This document shows, piece after piece, positions 59,600 to 64,000 of a stretch of 64,000 nt of DNA. The notes below the pieces were generated by a model. That model saw nothing but the letters and a program-made list of their open reading frames with translations. It was not told the DNA's origin and ran no database searches. Origin of the DNA: an uncultured Pelagibacteraceae bacterium (GTDB lineage Bacteria > Pseudomonadota > Alphaproteobacteria > Pelagibacterales > Pelagibacteraceae); the NCBI GenBank assembly GCA_902599495.1, contig CACKFY010000004.1, positions 1-64,000 of the forward strand. Reading direction: 5' to 3'. The translations under genes and the position numbers were made by a program. Within the stretch, counting starts at the first letter, position 1; each line of letters opens with the position of its first letter.

Positions 59600-61081
59600 T
59601 TAATTAATGAGTGCTCTTTTAATAGCTTTTGACCAGCCTAATAGGAGTGTTTTTCTGTCGCTATTTTTCATTTTAGGAGTAAATTTTTTCTCAAGACTCC
59701 AATTTTTAGAAATATCTTTTAAAGATTTATACACTCCAATTTTTAAGCCCGCCATAAATGCTGCGCCTAATGCTGTAGTCTCATGAACCTTGGGTCTGTA
59801 AACTTTAACGTTCACTACATCAGATAAAAATTGAGAAAACCAATTATTCATAACCATTCCCCCATCTACTTTAACCATTCTCGGCCTTAATCCATCATGT
59901 TTCATTGCTTCAAACAAATCATGCGTTTGATAGGCAACAGACTCTATTGTAGCTCTTACGATTTCTTTGGGACCTGTATCTCTTGTTAAACCACTTAAAA
60001 CACCTCTGGATTGCTGGTTCCAATAAGGTGCGCCCATACCAGTAAATGCTGGAACTAAATATACATCCCTATTATCTTTCAAAGACTTTAAAATCTTTTC
60101 TGTTTCAAAAGCTTTTCTAAAAAATTTCATTCTATCTCTTAACCACTGAACGCCAGCCCCAGCAATAAAAATAGAACCTTCCATAGCATAAGTAGTTTTG
60201 CCATTAAGTCTGTAACCAATAGTAGTGAGTAATCTATTTTTAGAATAAATCTTTTTATAACCAGTATTTAACAAAACAAAAGCACCTGTCCCGTAAGTAC
60301 TTTTTAATGAACCAGGTTCAAAACAACATTGGCCTATTGAAGCAGATTGTTGATCGCCAACAACTCCAGTTATAGGAATTGATACACCGGTAATTGATGA
60401 ATGTGTACGCCCGTAATCATCAGCACAATTTTTTACCTCTGGAAGGATATGTTTTTTTATTTTTAAAATTTTAAGGATAGTTTCGTCCCACTTGTTTGTA
60501 GAAATATTAAAAATCATAGTTCTACTTGCATTAGTTGCATCAGTTGCATGAACTTGTCCTTTTGTGAGCCTCCAAATTAAAAAGCTATCAATAGTACCGA
60601 AAAGAAGTTGTTTCTTATTCATTAGTTTTCTAGCTTGTGAAATATTATCTAAAATCCATTTGATTTTTGTACCTGAAAAATAAGAGTCAATTGGTAGGCC
60701 AGTTTTATTAAAAATAAGAGTTTCTTTATTTTGTTTTTTTAATTTTTTACAATATTCTGCTTGCCTACGATCTTGCCAGACTATAGCTTTATAAACTGTT
60801 TTACCTGTTTTTTTATCCCATAATACTGTTGTCTCTCTTTGGTTAGTAATTCCAATTGCTAAAACTTTTCCATGTAATTTTTTAGCTTTTAAAATAACAT
60901 CTCTTAAAACTTTTTTTGTGGTGTTCCAAATTTCTTCTGGGCTGTGCTCTACCCATCCACTTTTCGGAAAATACTGCGTAAATTCTTTTTGAGATGAAAA
61001 CACTGGTTTACCTTTTAAATCAAAAAGTATTGCTCTATTTGAAGTGGTTCCAGCATCTATAGAAATAATAAATTTTTTCAT
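59600..61081 (-). CDS. glpK: Glycerol kinase
   Basis: ISIDAGTTSNRAILFD, ITNQRETTVLWDKKTG, GDQQSASIGQCCFEPGSLKSTYGTGAFVL. Confidence 0.96.
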   Translation of the reverse strand: MKKFIISIDAGTTSNRAILFDLKGKPVFSSQKEFTQYFPKSGWVEHSPEEIWNTTKKVLRDVILKAKKLHGKVLAIGITNQRETTVLWDKKTGKTVYKAIVWQDRRQAEYCKKLKKQNKETLIFNKTGLPIDSYFSGTKIKWILDNISQARKLMNKKQLLFGTIDSFLIWRLTKGQVHATDATNASRTMIFNISTNKWDETILKILKIKKHILPEVKNCADDYGRTHSSITGVSIPITGVVGDQQSASIGQCCFEPGSLKSTYGTGAFVLLNTGYKKIYSKNRLLTTIGYRLNGKTTYAMEGSIFIAGAGVQWLRDRMKFFRKAFETEKILKSLKDNRDVYLVPAFTGMGAPYWNQQSRGVLSGLTRDTGPKEIVRATIESVAYQTHDLFEAMKHDGLRPRMVKVDGGMVMNNWFSQFLSDVVNVKVYRPKVHETTALGAAFMAGLKIGVYKSLKDISKNWSLEKKFTPKMKNSDRKTLLLGWSKAIKRALIN

Positions 61082-62127
61082 TATCTAAAAGCTTCCCAAT
61101 TGAGTTCAAGTTTTTTATCTTCTACTATTGCATTTATCATAGCTAACATTAATGGTAATTTTTTTTTATCAAAATCTTCATTTACCTTTTTTGCTATTTC
61201 TTTCGCTAAATCAGCTCCCTCAACCGTTACTTTTTCCATTTTCATTTTTTTAACTTTAGAGAAAGTTAATCCTTCTCCAATATAAGATCCCATTTTTGCA
61301 TTTCTTCCGCCACCAGAGCTAACATATAAATCACCTAACCCTGCTAGGCCTTTTACTGTTTCTTTTTTTCCTTTTAGGTGTTCAACGAATACTTCCATTT
61401 CATGAATAGATTGTTTTATTAGTGCTGAAGATGTATTTAAATAATTTTTTTCTCTTGCCTCATTTGAAATATTTTTACCACATAAACCTTTAGCAGCGCC
61501 AACTGCCATAGAAAAAATATTTTTGATTGCAGCTGAAACTTCTACACCATTTAAATCATCTGAAAATGAGGTGTGATAATAACCAGTATTTAACATGTCT
61601 GCTATTTCTTTTGCAGTTTGCACATCTTCGTTAGCTATAACAACGCTACTATGAACTCTATTAGCTAAACCAGCTGCAAGACAAGGGCCACCAACTGCAG
61701 ATATATTTACTTTATTTATTCCTTTATTTGCCATTAACCTTTTTAGTTTATCAACTAATAATTCATAGTTATTATTATAAACACTTAATCCTTTGGTAAG
61801 CATAAGTAATTTTGGAATTTTTCCATCCTTATAAATTGAACTTAGTTGTTCTGATACCCATTCAATCCCCTTAGAGCTTATTGCTAAAACGATTAAATCG
61901 ATTTTTTCATTTAAAATTTCCTTAAATTTTTCAAATTTATATATTTTAATTTTCTTATCTATTTTTACATTTAATGCCGGGTGAAATTTATCTTGATTAA
62001 TTAGATTATCTATAAAATTATTTTCTAGATGTGTTCCTACGATACTTACTTCGTGATTATTATCTACACAAGGAAAAGCGAAAGCTGTACCCATTGCTCC
62101 AGCACCGATTATAACAATCTTTGACAT
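61081..62127 (-). CDS. gpsA: NAD(P)-dependent glycerol-3-phosphate dehydrogenase (GpsA family)
   Basis: IGAGAMGTAFAFP, LMLTKGLS, GPCLAAGLANR, VSAAIKNIFSMAVGAAKG, AGLGDLYVSSGGGRNAKMG. Confidence 0.88.
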   Translation of the reverse strand: MSKIVIIGAGAMGTAFAFPCVDNNHEVSIVGTHLENNFIDNLINQDKFHPALNVKIDKKIKIYKFEKFKEILNEKIDLIVLAISSKGIEWVSEQLSSIYKDGKIPKLLMLTKGLSVYNNNYELLVDKLKRLMANKGINKVNISAVGGPCLAAGLANRVHSSVVIANEDVQTAKEIADMLNTGYYHTSFSDDLNGVEVSAAIKNIFSMAVGAAKGLCGKNISNEAREKNYLNTSSALIKQSIHEMEVFVEHLKGKKETVKGLAGLGDLYVSSGGGRNAKMGSYIGEGLTFSKVKKMKMEKVTVEGADLAKEIAKKVNEDFDKKKLPLMLAMINAIVEDKKLELNWEAFR

Positions 62128-62129
62128 AT

Positions 62130-63542
62130 CTATTCTTTAAATAAAAGTTTTTTGAGCAAAATTAATATTGATATTAACTCAATTTTTCCAATAATCATAA
62201 ATAATATTAAGAATAATTTTGTGCTATACAAAAGATCAGCAAATCTTATATCCGCTACACCATATAGCGTTGAATTGGTAGTATTTGTTAGAGTAAGAAT
62301 AGATAATTTAAAGGAACTTTCAAAGCTGATGTTGTCTAAGACTAAAATACTAGACAAAATAAAAATACTTATAAAAAAAGATATAAAAATTAGGAAAGAC
62401 AAATTAATAGTTTGATTGTCAATTTTTTTTTCTGAATAAAAGATTGTGTTATTAAAAATATTATTTGGTCTCACAAGTCTAATGATTTCTGCTGCAGCTG
62501 TTTTTACCAATATATAAATTCTTATAAATTTTATACCTGATGAATTGGAAATCAGCGATCCTCCCATAATGCAAAGTAAAATGTAAATTATCGTGTTATC
62601 CACTGATTTAGTGAAAGATATTCCCGAATTACTTATACTTGTGACAATGTTGATTATAATTTCACTGATACTAGTGTTTTTAAAAGAGTAAAACATTGTA
62701 AGTGATAAAACTGATATTAGGATTATCAAAAATATATCTTCTTGATGAAAATTAATGAGTTTTTTTTTATTATAGAAGTTAAATACAAAAAATATATTAA
62801 ACGTTGGTATTAAAAGAGCAATAGCAAGTATATAATAATTATCTTTTAAAAATATTTGACTCAAACTATTTGTGGGTAAAAACCCACCGTTAGAAATTAT
62901 AGTCATTGAGAGATTTAAGGAGTTAAATAGTCTAGCATTTCCAATATTTAGTAAAATAAAAATTAAAACTGTTAGTAACGAATAAACTAAAAAAATTTGA
63001 AGTATAACATTTTTAGTATTAGATTTTGAAAAAGACCCCATATTACCTGTGTGAACTAAATGGTTTAATCTATAGTTATATTGATTATTTGAAAAAATAA
63101 TTATTATAAAGACTAAAAAATATAAACCGCCAATCCATTGTGAAGAAGATCTCCATAAAATCAGTGTGGGATCTAAATATTTGATATTGTCAAAAATTGA
63201 GAAACCGGTAGCAGTAATGCCAGAAAAACTCTCAAAAATTGAGTCGACAAAAGTAATTTGATAATTGCTTAAATAATATGGCAAAGAAATAAAAATAGAT
63301 GAAACAAAATAAACTAAAATAATTAAGAGTAATTGCTCGTAAAAATTAATTTTTTTTATTGAGTTTTTTCCAAAAAAATAAAAAGATGATCCTGCTACAA
63401 GTGTAATAAAGAAAGTTATGGTATAAGATTCTATATTTAAAAAATAATCAAAATAAGTTGAATAAAGAATATTTAAAAGTGACAGCCCAGATAAAGGAAA
63501 AATAAAAAGACTTAAATAAAATAAAATTGCTTTGTAATTCAT
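62130..63542 (-). CDS. trkH: Potassium uptake protein TrkH family
   Basis: FESFSGITATGFSIFDNIKYLDPTLILWRSSSQWIGGLYFLVF; repeated MPM pore motifs. Confidence 0.85.
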   Translation of the reverse strand: MNYKAILFYLSLFIFPLSGLSLLNILYSTYFDYFLNIESYTITFFITLVAGSSFYFFGKNSIKKINFYEQLLLIILVYFVSSIFISLPYYLSNYQITFVDSIFESFSGITATGFSIFDNIKYLDPTLILWRSSSQWIGGLYFLVFIIIIFSNNQYNYRLNHLVHTGNMGSFSKSNTKNVILQIFLVYSLLTVLIFILLNIGNARLFNSLNLSMTIISNGGFLPTNSLSQIFLKDNYYILAIALLIPTFNIFFVFNFYNKKKLINFHQEDIFLIILISVLSLTMFYSFKNTSISEIIINIVTSISNSGISFTKSVDNTIIYILLCIMGGSLISNSSGIKFIRIYILVKTAAAEIIRLVRPNNIFNNTIFYSEKKIDNQTINLSFLIFISFFISIFILSSILVLDNISFESSFKLSILTLTNTTNSTLYGVADIRFADLLYSTKLFLILFMIIGKIELISILILLKKLLFKE

Positions 63543-63552
63543 TGATATAAAA

Positions 63553-64000
63553 TTATCTTTTTGAACTTTTTTGTCTTTTTATTTCACTCTTAATTCTTTT
63601 GACTAAACTTCTGTTGTTATCAAATAATAATTTAATATTAATTTTTCTATCTCTTTTAATTGAGACGCTTCTTACATTTCGTAGCTCTATGTTGTCGGCA
63701 ACAGCTGCGATTGGCCTTTTTTTTGAATTCAAATTTTTAATATTTACTATTGATTTATTTGAAATTACTTTTCCTTTCCATCTTCTAGGTCTAAACGGAC
63801 TTATAGGAGTAATTGCTAACTTTCCAGAATTTAAAGATAAAATTGGTCCATGAACTGAGAGATTATATGCAGTGCTTCCAGCAGGTGTTGATACTAAAAC
63901 CCCATCTCCGATAAGATTTTTAATAATTTGTTTTTTTCCAACTGAAATATTCAGCGAAGCTGTTTGTTTGCTTTGTCTAAAAATTGAAATTTCATTAATT
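63553..64000 (-). CDS. nadK: NAD kinase, C-terminal part (runs off the right edge)
   Basis: Reverse complement reads NEISIFRQSKQTASLNI...GDGVLVSTPAGSTAYNLSVHGPIL...AITPISPFRPRRWKG; not in the track because it is open at the edge. Confidence 0.93.
   Translation of the reverse strand, partial: INEISIFRQSKQTASLNISVGKKQIIKNLIGDGVLVSTPAGSTAYNLSVHGPILSLNSGKLAITPISPFRPRRWKGKVISNKSIVNIKNLNSKKRPIAAVADNIELRNVRSVSIKRDRKINIKLLFDNNRSLVKRIKSEIKRQKSSKR

Noticed and set aside
63599-63853. 84-aa plus-strand ORF
   Set aside because: Antisense to nadK, which has the GDGVLVSTPAGSTAYNLS motif on the minus strand.

Overview
The window is an AT-rich, densely packed bacterial chromosome segment. Gene content and order resemble an alphaproteobacterium of the SAR11/Pelagibacter type; this taxonomic guess is inference, no search was run. 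I saw no mobile elements, prophage, CRISPR arrays or rRNA. Housekeeping blocks: gyrA (partial), ssb, uvrA, secF-secD-yajC, serS-tatCBA-scpB-scpA-nagZ-(small membrane protein)-argS-dgt, erpA-like/xthA, manC-ilvD-valS, tRNA-Cys, tRNA-Asn, tRNA-Arg, cysK, aapJQMP, pyk, gap, trkH and nadK (partial). The most interesting parts are: (1) a probable TmpA/TmpB-type non-heme-iron oxygenase pair (38474-40119) joined to a ProW-type permease and two tandem paralogous ProX-type binding proteins, with no local ATPase: a candidate quaternary-ammonium phosphonate uptake and degradation locus; (2) a cis-CaaD-like tautomerase (30079-30519) that keeps all six catalytic residues at the expected numbering; (3) a DmdA-like THF-dependent demethylase paralog overlapping a short MetF-like gene, directly downstream of an iron ABC operon that also hides a 54-aa Cys-rich ORF; (4) a znuABC-zur locus with two perfect TGTTATATTATAACA palindromes, and a third near-identical site upstream of an SBF/BASS-family transporter; (5) a glycerol ABC system (GlpSTPQUV-like) whose two ATPases appear to have complementary motif losses at one composite ATP site; (6) an Anbu proteasome-like gene beside a circularly permuted ATP-grasp gene and a glycosyl-phosphoglycerate synthase/phosphatase pair; (7) a repeated layout of hairpins placed just after the binding-protein gene in three ABC operons.
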